Below, one piece after another: positions 1-11,100 of a DNA stretch of 64,000 bases. The position numbers and the translations under genes were made by a program. The stretch is from Pseudoscleropodium purum (lineage: Eukaryota; Streptophyta; Bryopsida; Hypnales; Brachytheciaceae). Under the pieces are notes generated by a model that had not been told where the DNA came from, made no database searches, and saw only the letters and a program-made list of their open reading frames with translations. The DNA is taken from positions 18,850,501 to 18,914,500 of the forward strand of contig OZ017796.1 in the NCBI GenBank assembly GCA_963969395.1, written 5' to 3'. Each line of letters begins with the position of its first letter. Position 1 is the stretch's first letter.

Positions 1-1017
1 ATAAATGAAATGCATCGGACACCAAACCTACAAAAGTAATAGTTTCCCAAATCAGTAGATACGGAGGAGAATGCAGGCGAATTGGCAGCCGTTTTCCATT
101 TATCATAAAAGGGCCAAATCTGTTGAGACCAAATTGTATCACTTGGCATAAATATTAAAGTGGGAGGTTTTGGATCAAGATTGAAGGGAAGTAGACAACC
201 CATTTCCATTCGAAGATCAGTGGCCACAGACGTATAGCCATGGCATGATTACCTCTTGCTAACAACTTCAACCAAGTATATGAATTAATCAGTTGATGAC
301 GATAACAGAGGTTAATACAGGAGACAGGACCACGTCCCTGACAGTTTTAGTATCCTCAACCTAAGAGACTGAAACTAAATTTACAAAATTCAATATCACT
401 AAAACGATAACCTGGTGCTCACCTGTGCGGCGTGTGAAAAGCCCGATGAGAAACTCAGTGGCAGAGTACGCCAAGTTCAGAAGAATAAGGATCAGAAGCC
501 GTTTGCTAGGCCGATTCCCAGGCCTCAGAATTAGCGCCAACAGTCCCCAGACTCCATCATCTCTAAAATTCGCCTCCTCCGAATTCTTCCGCAAAAGTTT
601 TCCGTCTTCTCCATACAGCGACTCTTCCCGCCTCGAACGCGCGCTACTACCACCCATCGGCGTGGCGCCCCGAACCACGGCGTACATGCGACTAAACGCA
701 TACGGCGACTTCGACGATGCGACATGATTTCTCGGGGACCCCAGCAACGGACCCCGCGTCAGAAACGACGGCTTCCGCAAAAGCGCAGGGTGAGGCGACA
801 GAATGCGGCTCTGCTGCTTCTCCGAAACATAGTGGAACTTCGAGGTGGAATCCTGCGAACTGACAGTGGGAGCGGAAAATCGCCCTGACTGTGGATGCGA
901 AGCTGTAAGTAACGACGACGGAGGGTAAGAAGACGAAGAAGACGACGAAGGCTCCGAGGGCGACGTGAGAGGGAGCGACATTAATCTGACGGGTGCTCCT
1001 CCCGACGGAGTTTCCAT
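1..1017 (-). CDS. CDF-family zinc/metal transporter (MTP C2-like), N-terminal part
   Basis: Partial gene, continuing past the left edge. Exon 1 is 1017-423 (198 codons plus one base, donor CAG|GTGAGC). Exon 2 starts at 27 after acceptor TTTTGTAG and runs to base 1. The N-terminus is long, basic and Ser-rich, with a Ser run near residues 24-30. A hydrophobic helix follows at about residues 172-195 (ILILLNLAYSATEF). The splice joins LFTRRT to GLVSDAFHL. The Asp and His of SDAFHL match the second-helix metal-binding pair of cation diffusion facilitators. Family members exchange Zn2+ (sometimes other divalent metals) for protons, usually into vacuole or secretory compartments. The pattern is closest to the plant MTPC2/ZnT-like branch, by inference. 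The ATG at 1017 is the first in frame. The leader contains a telo-box at 1175-1183. The rest of the protein cannot be seen. Confidence 0.8.
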
Positions 1018-1250
1018 TGTTTTCTGAATCGTTTTTTTTTTTCGCCGGCAAGCAGCGACGGATCGCCGTCGTCACACGAAAACAGGCATTGACATCTCTC
1101 GGACGCCGATCGCAAAGACGGTCGCTTCCGAATTGTGTCTGTCTCTCTCCGATCCGTCGCTCTCTGTCTGTCTGAAACCCTAATTTTGGGAGAGACGAGA
1201 GGAGAGAATGTGAGCACTCTGTTGCTAAAATCCAAGGTTATCGTAGATCT
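1018..1250 (-). promoter_or_regulatory. 5' leader / core promoter region of the CDF gene with telo-box
   Basis: GC-richer, CpG-containing stretch just upstream of the transporter ATG. AAACCCTAA at 1175-1183 (TTAGGGTTT on the gene strand) is a plant telo-box, a motif common near transcription starts of housekeeping genes. No clear TATA box was recognised. Confidence 0.4.
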
Positions 1251-4180
1251 CAGGTTGCGGATTCTTGTGAAGCAAATGAACTTTTATTAAGGTAGGGACT
1301 AGGGAGTAGGGACATACAAAACCGCCACTTTCTTTACTGTGCACCATTTCCATCATCACTCCTGAAATTTATTTTTTAAACCAGTGGCTAGTGATAGGAG
1401 ATTTCAGAGCATCAAAAGAACACATCGTTCTTAAGGTAAACTATCCCAACTAGGTCAAATAGGAGCAAGCCCATGGTGGGTTACTTCTAGAACAACACGG
1501 AGGCATGCTTGAACATGTGACTACTTGAGATCTATGACCATGTTATTTGGACAATTCATCACAATAAGAAAGATGGCCATGAAATGAGGCAGAGAGCAAT
1601 GCTTTAAGATGTGAGCTACAACGTTTTGACAAAGATAGCAAGAATCCAAAAGTTTAGTAAGCTAGAAACTAAGAATTGGCAAGGATATTAGGAGATTCTC
1701 AAATCAGACAATTTCCATCCTTCATATCATTTCAAGGTTAAATTATGTTAGTGATGTACATTCAAGAACATTACACAGGTCAAATCCAAGGTTTGTAATA
1801 TTTAGCGAATTCCCAATTTATAGTAACAACAAATGGGATTTCTACTTTCTTAAGGCTTTTCTTGGTTCTAACATATTCTTTATAGATTAAACATTTACTT
1901 CATGATAACTATGTATTGAAAAGATGTGAACATGATATCTATATTTCAATTCTCCCCCGGAAAAATCAATAGCCATTGACCTAAGTTGAAGAAAACCTCC
2001 AAAATGTTGTCAATCTTCTACAAAAAAAACAAAGTTGTTCATGCATGTAGAACACATAATCTTGGTCGTCCAAATTTGGATACACAATATGGATACATAG
2101 TGGCCTAGCCTTGTGAGGGTAAGTTTTGACCCACATTTTGAGTAAGTTTTGAAGATGATCTTAATACAAATATCCTTGAAAGTAATATCTATAATGTATT
2201 CAATCATAAACATTGATGACAACACTAAACTAACCATATAAATATAATTCAAAGTCTACATTTGTTCACATTTCAAACCACATTTCTATATTATTGTTTA
2301 TAATACATATTTACAAAAATTCACAAAAATTCAAATCAAAATATTAGTTGTAGATACTTTGAAGATAGCATCTTAGAAGTTCAAAATACACCACTTTTGA
2401 ACTTTTTTGTCAAATTTCTTGTGGTTTAAGCTCAAAGAATACATCAATTGTACCATGATGTTGGTTACTATTATTTCCACTTTTCTTTAAAATTTCATAC
2501 TATTTGAAGTGTTTTTGTAATTATTGTGATTTTTATAGAAATTTCTTTTTAAAAATCATATAAAATTCAATTTGATGTTTTTCAATTATAAAAAAATTAG
2601 GTTTAATTTATACATATATTTCTGTATATTGAAATCATCCAAATTTTGAAATGTGTATTTTAATTTAGAAATCTAATAAAGTTTGACCAAGACCAAACAT
2701 GAAATGTCCTTTAAGGGTTAATTTCAACCAAGACAAAATAAGTGTAGATAGGAATGTAATTGGGTTGAGGGTCCATAATAGGTATACATACCTTTAATTC
2801 ATATACAATGCTTTACTTTCCTAAATTATGAATTCAAAACACATTGTCAAAGTTTATTTTGTATTTGTAACAATATTTATCAAGCTAGATGAGTGCCCCT
2901 CTAATTGAGACAAGTAGCAATTGAGCATATTTACTACTAATATATATAAACAATTTTAATTAGATCTAATTGGCAAGTGAAAGGGAATTCCAATCCACTT
3001 ACTACAACTAATAAAATTGAGTATAAATATGAAATATTTTCATTCAATTCAAACAAATGTACCATAATCATCAATAGACGAAGTCCAAAAGTCAATAAGT
3101 GGAAGTTCTAGTGTGGCATATGCTACATGTAACTATGGAAGTTTGTAGAAAAAATTAATTGTGATTTGAAAGAATATTATTTTTTAAGTTAACTATATCT
3201 ACAACTAATGTTTATTTACCATAAATTGGAATTACTTAATCTTTTTTCAATTTTTTCTTCAAACTTCTACGGTAATGTGTAGTATATTATACAATACAAC
3301 TTTGTATATTGACTTTTGGACTCTATCTATTGATGCTTACACTATGGTTGTTTGAATGTAAATGCTTCAAACTAGTATTCAATTTTATGACAACGAAATT
3401 TCAATAAATGAAATTTGGACTAACTTACATCATTTAGCGATCCTCAACATTGTGCAATACCAACCGTTTGCCATAAGTTAAAATAGAGTTCTTCACAACC
3501 TTTCATTGATTAAGTATGAAAAAGCATTTGCTCAAAATTTAAAACTAGTTTTCAAAAGGAACAAATGGAAATTAAAGAGTTATTTGAAGGAACCAATGAA
3601 AGTTGAAGCATTTTGTACTTAAAAGATGTCTAATATTGGGTAGTCTAATGACAATAGCAAGTGTTCCTATAACTTCAATTTTGAAAATTTGTAGTATGTT
3701 TACACAAACTCTAAAATTTTTTAAACCAATTGCATTTACATTTTCTTATATTTGCTAATATTCTTCCTAAATTATATTTAGAATTGTTTATTTGAAAAAA
3801 ATGTTTCTTTTAGGTGCCAATACTTTAAATTGAGTTAGTGACTTGGGTAATGATAATAGAATGATAAGTGATTATGATAGGGACTTCCACCTTTTGAGTG
3901 TAAATCCATCACAAAAAATGACTTTTTTAGGTGTTCATGAAGCAAGTATTACAACAAATTTTGCAACCATTGTAGATGAGTAAACACTACATTATTATAG
4001 TTTATAGACTCAAAAATTCAACCATTGCCATGAGGGATTTTGCTTGTAATGGGGTGGCTTACATTAAGCTTATATGAGGTTTCCAGCTCTCATTATGCAA
4101 AATTGTTAGGTGTACAACAGTTTACAACTTACAAGGAAAGAATCTTTCTCAAATATTGCAGGAAACATTAAGAGCAATTC
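1251..4180. other. AT-rich intergenic DNA, no gene seen
   Basis: About 2.9 kb of low-GC, CpG-poor sequence with no convincing coding exon. It holds an inverted-repeat element at 3061-3353. It also has a ~40-bp block at 2962-3002 (GATCTAATTGGCAAGTGAAA) repeated at 30270-30310. Confidence 0.6.
3061..3353. repeat. Foldback / MITE-like inverted repeat
   Basis: The arm at 3069-3096 is the reverse complement of 3308-3335 over 28 bp with 3 mismatches. Both contain AGTCCAAAAGTCAAT. Similarity extends inward: GAAGTTTGTAGAAAAAATTA near 3136 faces the reverse complement of a similar block near 3250-3273. The arms are therefore about 100 bp with a short loop. The structure suits a foldback transposon or MITE, or a long-hairpin RNA source. 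No coding capacity. Confidence 0.6.
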
Positions 4181-4279
4181 CCACCGATTAAGGCCTTTTC
4201 AAAGGTCGATTAACATGCCGATTCTGCCAACAAGGTGCTGATTCATTCACGCAGGGCCGATTCTGTCGTGGGTACGTGA

Positions 4280-4421
4280 GGAGAAAGTCACGGGAACTGC
4301 TCATAACGCCAAGGAACACACCCTCTACGGCGCATTTTGCCCCGCTCGCAGCCTAGGGCTCGCCCATGTCGCCCACAAGCTCGCTTGCAGGGCAAAATGC
4401 GCGCTGGAGGGCGCTTTCTCC
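4280..4421. repeat. GC-rich imperfect hairpin
   Basis: The arm at 4321-4342 pairs with 4390-4411 (22 nt, 3 mismatches; the shared core of the arms is CGCATTTTGCCC) around a 47-nt loop. Outside it, GGAGAAAG (4280-4287) pairs with CTTTCTCC (4414-4421). The stretch is much richer in GC and CpG than its surroundings. It lies downstream of the RCI2 gene, beyond its likely 3' UTR. Function unknown. Confidence 0.5.
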
Positions 4422-5160
4422 AGTACATATATTGGCTGATTCAATTTATTTAACAATTACACGAGTTTAGCTCCAGAATACTGTAATAAGTGGCAATGCT
4501 CAAAGCGTCAACATGTCTTTCAAGCATATTCCGAAAGGAGCCAATTTGGATTTGGGGTCGCCACTTCCAGTTTAAACAGACATGTTTCAAAATTTACAGG
4601 AAGGAAAATGAATAGTTTCACGTGCAAAAGATGCTGCTGCTATCGTGGGATGAACAAGCACTGCTGCATCACCGTATCAAAGTTTCCTTCAGATGTGCAA
4701 TCGACAGAGCAGATAGATAATTTCAGTAGAAAATTAATCACTTGGATATCAACTCTGAACTTCTTCCAAAGGAAGATATGATATCGGTATCTCACAATAT
4801 AGGTTGAGATAGAAAGTACATGGTTAAGATAATTACTTAAGCGCAGTTCAAACCTCTGCACAAAATTCTTATCCAAACTGACACGTCACAATGACCCATC
4901 TTGAGAGTGCAGCCAAACCTCCAACGTTGACCTAGCTAGGAATCTTCCCTCGGCACTAATTGCACACTTCATTCTTTACACCGATTCCATCCTTTCCTAT
5001 CGTCCTGCTGGAGTAAAAAATCTACTGAAAATCCTCTTGCAGGTTCTGGTCCAGAGAAAGCCCTTCACAAATGTATGAAAATTTCTGTTCATGTGAAGTA
5101 CACAACCTCCCAGAGCGCAATGAGCTCTGGGAGAGCCTCCTCAATTCACCCTTCCATAGC

Positions 5161-5749
5161 CTAAACCAAGAGCACGTACAGAGCATATAAAATGCCGGGA
5201 ATGTATCCCAAGATCGTGAGGATTAGGCAAATCCAGAACTCAAGCTGTTAACAACCAAACAACCAAACAGCCACAGTATCAGTCCATGCAGTTCAAAAGA
5301 ATTATTAAGAGTAGGTCAAGTACTAAAGCTTCTAAATACAATTTCGTCGCAATATGAGCAATAACGTAAGCTCATACCCTAGAAATTCCCCAAGCGTTCA
5401 AGCAGATAAGTTCAAAACCAGATATTCGTCAGATCCATGAACTATAAAAGCTGGAACCCAACCCACGAATATTGACAAAAATTCAAGAACAGAGTTGATA
5501 ATATCCCTAGCTTTAAAATCCATTGAAAACCAAGAACATCAACACTTTCCATGGGCATGAGCCAAACTTTCATGTCTACGAATCTAGCTATGAAACAGCT
5601 AAAGTTCTACTAACACAATGCAGGTAAAGGAACTGCACCACTCCCGAGCTTCCAAATGATTTACTTACCCCGCAAGAGTACCTCAGAAACACTCCCAAAG
5701 GAGGTAACAAGATAGCGATCAAGATCTCGCAAAACGTAGCGGCGGCCAT
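5161..5749 (-). CDS. RCI2/PMP3-family small hydrophobic membrane protein
   Basis: Two exons, 5749-5669 (27 codons, donor GGG|GTAAGT) and 5244-5161 (acceptor TTAACAG), give a 54-residue protein that is too short for an ordinary ORF scan. It starts MAAATFCEILIAILLPPLG, continues GVFLRYSCG across the splice, and has EFWICLILTILGYIPG in the second half. The two hydrophobic helices (about residues 5-22 and 31-50), the LPPLGVFL motif and the GYIPGI.YA motif are the hallmarks of PMP3/RCI2/LTI6 proteins. Family members sit in the plasma membrane and affect membrane potential and Na+/K+ balance under cold and salt stress. Length equals the family norm of 52-57. An ABRE-type cluster lies about 480 bp upstream. 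The longer antisense reading frame over the promoter is rejected. Confidence 0.93.
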
Positions 5750-5924
5750 GTTTGAAAAGCTGTTTCCTACCCAGAAATAAACACCCTCAAGTCCTGCACC
5801 AGCTCCAAAGCTTCGAGTATTCGCAACAAACGCAAACTACAGCACACAACGGGCTCGTTCAAGCAGGCGAGGAGAGTGTGATGTTTACGGAACAGAGTGC
5901 AGGCCCTGCCATTTGTATGCAGAG

Positions 5925-6245
5925 GTCGGTTGCTGTCAGCGTCCGTGAATTAATCTATTATATTGTCAGCAATTTCCTAGATACCGTCCTCCTCATTCTT
6001 TCATGTTCCGGTGTCTCCATCTGTCGCAAATGCGGCAATTGCTTCTTCGACATCTTTCCGAAGACCCGAAATCTATGTTTTGGGCAAGATCTAGATTTTC
6101 AGGAAATGTACGGTTTCGCGGAAACTGATCTTGGGTTACGAAACAAGTGGGAAATCTACGGGGAGGCGGTTGTGAGTTGTGACATACTGCAGGCGGCATG
6201 GGATAAGATCCAAGTGGATGAGCGACGTGACGCCACGTGGTCAGA
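5925..6245 (-). promoter_or_regulatory. Promoter of the RCI2 gene with ABRE/G-box cluster
   Basis: On the gene strand the sequence reads CCACGTGGCGTCACGTCGC across 6222-6240. This is a palindromic G-box (CACGTG, 6234-6239) extended to the ABRE form CACGTGGC, plus a second ACGT core at 6225-6228. A TATA-like TATAATAG lies near 5953-5960. Paired ACGT elements are the standard abscisic-acid response arrangement, which fits the stress-induced behaviour of this family. The transcription start was not determined. Confidence 0.5.
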
Positions 6246-6429
6246 TTTGGCGGGAACTCTTTTAATAGGAGAAACTGGCCCTGCGACGTGCTGGCTGGCG
6301 AGAGGGGGATTGCACGGCATAATTGTTGCCAGGCTTGAAGGTATGGGAGACAGCAACGTAAGTACGTTAGTGACTTCTGCATTCAAATTTCAATCGAGGA
6401 CTGAAATGTACCCAAGATGGTCATTCTAG

Positions 6430-7870
6430 GAAATTTGTGTTTTTTTCTTGGGTGGTTCACACTAAGGTCGGATCCGAGGACAACAAGTATTCCAAAGGTA
6501 TCCCACTTTTTTAGATGTGATTATTGGAGGGAAGATATGATGATAAAAAAAATTTATAATGATGTAGGGTTTTTTTATTTCATTTTGGGGCAATGCAAAA
6601 AGCGATAGTCATGAACCTCATTACATCTATAGAGAAGAATGAAACGCGTAAAATGTAGATGAAAAAATAGTTATTCATCCAAATGCATAGATTCATCCAA
6701 AATAAAGCAATACTTTGCAAAGATTTTTTAGCAATTCCATCCATTGAATGAGGGGGATGTATCTCTCAATATTTCCTCCAAAAAAAAATTTGCAATGCTC
6801 TTAAAGGGTAAATCATTCAAAATAATTTTTGGTAATGGTGATTTGCATGGTCTTGGTGTAAGACTAAGAGAGGCCATATTGGAACCATATCTATTTATTA
6901 TTAGATTTGACATTGTGATCACAATAGAAAACCTATAGTTGTGGGATTTTAGTCCATCACGGTCTCCAAATTTTCTATTAGGCATAAGTAGGTGAAGAAG
7001 AAAAAAATCACTTAGAAACTTAGTACATCAATATCTACTTTGACTATGAAGGATTCCAAGTAGATTTCTCATCAATGAGGAATAGCATGAGTCTTGGCCA
7101 AAGTAAAGACCCAATTTGGATCACGACCTACCTCTTCACTAATTATTGCTTTGAAAGTTCAAGAGTGCCCAAGCTTTGGTTCACTAATAACAATGTCACT
7201 TATGTTTAGTGCCCAATAAACAAGTTTGGATAGATCTAGAATGAATATGTAGAGAAGCAAGCATTCATCTATTACAATTTTTTTTTTAAAGTGGTAGTGG
7301 TTCAAAATATTCTTGGCAAATGAAATAAAATAATATTCAATGCCTTCCTATTTTCCTTAACCACATCTTATACCCCCTCCACTTCACCCTTCACAAAAGT
7401 ATTCTTTTGACTTATTTCCAATTTAAGACTTGTGCTCTTAAAGTAGAAGCTATTTGGATAACATGATTTGAAGTTTCTATCAGAGTTCTAAAGTATATCT
7501 TAAATTGTCTTTGTGCATTTCAAGATCCATAAGAAGCAATATACAAGGAATTGTACAATTTTAGAAGGAATAAAAAAGGTATCAATGAATTTTTCAAGTG
7601 AATCTAACACCCAATTGATGTGCACCGCAAGAAAATATTCATAGTATCAAAACAATTCCCAAGCATTAGGTTAAATTAAAACAAACTACACCACAAACCA
7701 TTCCCTTTCAGAGCCACCACTGGGAGTTCTTTCTTGGCGATACAATCAACAAGGGCAATTGAATGGCAATATCATAATGGACCCAATCATAATATCCTAA
7801 ATCTCTGCATTACCATAATGGACTCAGTCATCACGAAAAATGACCATCAGCTAAGCCGATTCTATAATCA
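6430..7870. other. AT-rich intergenic DNA, no gene seen
   Basis: Low-GC sequence between the RCI2 promoter and the HDS 3' end. Short open frames here show no recognisable domain and no splice-supported structure. Confidence 0.6.
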
Positions 7871-8172
7871 ATTTTTTTTCTGAAAATAATCCAAACATGG
7901 AAAAACAATGGAGGTATTGAGTAAAAGCAGGAGTTCAGCTCCCGTCTCACTGAGTTGACTTAGCGTCCTTGCAGAGAAGAAGCACTTTCTATCTGTATAT
8001 TTCAAGAATTTGACTACATGCTGAAAATATTGAATGTAAAGGAATTCGTAAAGGAATGCAAAGGTGTTCTTGGAACGTAATCGTAGCAAAAAATGTGCTT
8101 CGTGTTTGCTTCTAAACGCATAGTATGGAGATTGAAAGCTTTTCACTTCACCATTACAGTCAATCGTTTCAC

Positions 8173-11100
8173 TTAGTTCTCAGTTGGCTCTGGATCCACC
8201 CAGCGACCGTGCTCCTTGATGAGGGAAATCAGCTCGTTGGTAGCTTTCTCCATCGCGATTCCCCTCCTCACCACTTCCTGCAAATTAGAGCATTCACCAG
8301 TTATGAGCTCGACCCAAGTTAACGTGGTGAACGTAAGCAAGTGCGCACAATCAAAATCGAAATACACTCCACCCTCTCTAATTGCGCACTCTGTAATTGC
8401 ACATTCCATGTCCATCCCGATAACCTCTCATGTTGTGTATAATCTCATTGGAAAAGGTCCACATGCCAGAGTGCGTTTACAAGCCCATTTGTCCCAACGA
8501 GATTGCAATTGGAGAGGTTAAAGGGTCATACCTTGCCAACATAGAGGTCAATTTTACCCGGAGCCCCCCCCACGTATCCAAAGTCAGCATCAGCCATTTC
8601 TCCTGGGCCGTTCACAATGCAGCCCATGATAGCAATCTGCGAGAGGGAAACGTCAGAACTGTAAAGAGAATAAATAATTCATGTGCATGTCGTTGCGATT
8701 GCAAGAAACTCAGTGTTTGCGAGAAAAAACACTGGCAGGGGTGGATCCACAGATTATGATGAGCAGGCATGAGAATTCGCCAAAATCAAAGTCAAAATAT
8801 TGAGTGCAGTCGCAATCCACGTACCGAAACGCCAGGCAAGTGATCAGTCTTCTCCCTAATTTCTGCGCTAATCTCCTGAAGATCGAAGAGTGTCCTTCCG
8901 CAAGATGGGCACGAGACGTATTCCTGATTCCCATGGAAAACCGCATAAGTTACAGATTGCTGAGAACACAGCACCATTAATCTACGAGTGAAATTAGTTT
9001 TTATAATCCGCAGATCTAGTATCAAGAAAGACTCGTGTTTAAATCCATATCCTACAGAGCTTCATCAATATCTAGGTTGACAGTAGGACCGAACAATTGA
9101 GCGCCCAGAATTACCAGAAAATGTGAATATTATTTAAGTTAATCAGATTTCGTAAATTGCAATAGAACGCAGTCATCAGGTTTAGGGATCTGATGAAAAG
9201 ATAAGGTTTGAGGAACTTACTGTCTTTGTGTTCCGCATTCGGCATCCCTGAAGCATGCCAAATGATGTGTTTCTAAGGAAATCAAAGTCCTGATCAGCAG
9301 CCTCCAATAAAACGCCATCTCCTAGGCCATCCACAAGCATAGCGCCGGCTTCACTGCCGGCCTTGATGACCAATGCGTCTCTGCAGAAATGTAGGATTAT
9401 TTGGAGAACTGTTGTAATCTTCCGTAAGGTTTATCAAAAAATTGATAGAAGATCCATTGATGCAAAATTAGCACTCAAGTCCAACATGATTGAATAATTG
9501 TGGGTTCGAGATTACTGGGCCACCCATACACAATGGTTTTCAAAATCTTCAAATACAAAGATTTTTTCCACATCCGAAGATATTCTGTTGTAGTGTAAAG
9601 CAACTTTTTCGTAATTGGTAACCCCCAAGGTAATTACAATTCTCGGTGCACTTAAAATTCCCACAAATAAATTATCTGGAATACCTGTCGCTGGCTGCAG
9701 GGAATTTAAGATGATGAATCACGGGGAAGTTCAGCTCATTGGTCTGCAAATATTCAAACAACCTGCCAAAGTTCCAGATAAAATTGATAGTAAATGCGTC
9801 AGTGCTGGGCGAATCCACAAATTAATACGTTCTCTACCAAACCACTTCCAGCATCCCCAGTTACAATCCGATTCATCACACTGAAAATCACTAACAATAG
9901 TTGAATAGTAAGCACCACAAGGACACTGAAATATGTTTCAGAGATGAATGTGGAAGTAAGACCAACCTCCGTGAAGCGTGTACACGGCTTGACTTCTCAT
10001 CACCTTCAGGAAGATATTGTAACAACATGATAAGATCCAAATTTTTCAGCAAATCAAGTTTCTCTTCAGGTTCATCTCCACGAAGAGTCACTGCAAGACG
10101 AGTGCCTGAAAACATAAAATATACTTTAGCAACGAAACATGCCAATTGCAAAGACTGAACTTTAGTATTTGGATGTCAAAAACCTCTGCTTGGAATTGAT
10201 ATTGATCACGTGACACAGATTGACGTGGTCAAATATTACTTGCAAGAAGATGCGGCATACTGTAAACACGTCACAACTGTGATCACCAGGTATATCTCAT
10301 GACACTAATTTGATATAAAAGTGACTAAATAAAGCTTATTGGGGTGTACCTGTGGGCAGTTCCTTGTGGGCTCCAGAAGAAATTTCATCAAGAGTAGCAA
10401 GAGCCATAGCATGTTCAAGAGGATTAGCAAGCTGCTCAGTTAAAGGAGTCAGAACTCCTATACCAACGTCTGTCAATCTCTTTACTGCAAGTCTCTGCAT
10501 CACGAGCAGACCATCGAGCGAGTGAGAGAGGATCAAATTACACGGTGGCATTGCCAACAAATCATTAACAACTCTTTGACAGCACACTAGTCTGAAGATC
10601 ATAAGGAAGAGTTACTTCACTTACCGATGCTTTGTCTTCAGCAGCTGGCAGTTTATTCAAAAGTATTGTGTCCACGGTAGCCAAATCCTGCACCCAAAGA
10701 TAAAAATGTTTCAACACCAAATATCCTAACTCCTACCGGTGGCGGTAGAGAAATCCAACAACTCATAAACTCTCTGCATCAAACTAATGAACAGGGGTCA
10801 CAAACTGCTTGAATATAGCTTCGTATGGTGATATCAAAGAGGACGTTCAGAATTGCAGTGCAACTTCATCCAAGAGGTCGGCAGAGTGTAAGATCCCTTA
10901 AAACCGAACAGGTCGAACACATCTATGCATGCACAATTGAACTGTAAATTGAAAACATTCTCCCTGATAATCATTGAACACTGACAAAAGGAGCACTTAC
11001 GTGTGAGTGAAGCGCTACCCTTTCATATACCGATTGTACAAGACAACAAGGCAATAATTTATGGAAACTTTGCGGAATTGAAACAAGTTGTAACATTCCA

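Noticed and set aside
5752..6429. 225-codon plus-strand open frame
   Set aside because: It lies antisense over the promoter and leader of the RCI2 gene, shows no domain, and contains the ABRE cluster; an accidental open frame in GC-richer DNA.
9490..9530. tRNA-like T-arm sequence (GGGTTCGAGATTAC)
   Set aside because: No matching acceptor, D or anticodon arms around it; it is inside an HDS intron.
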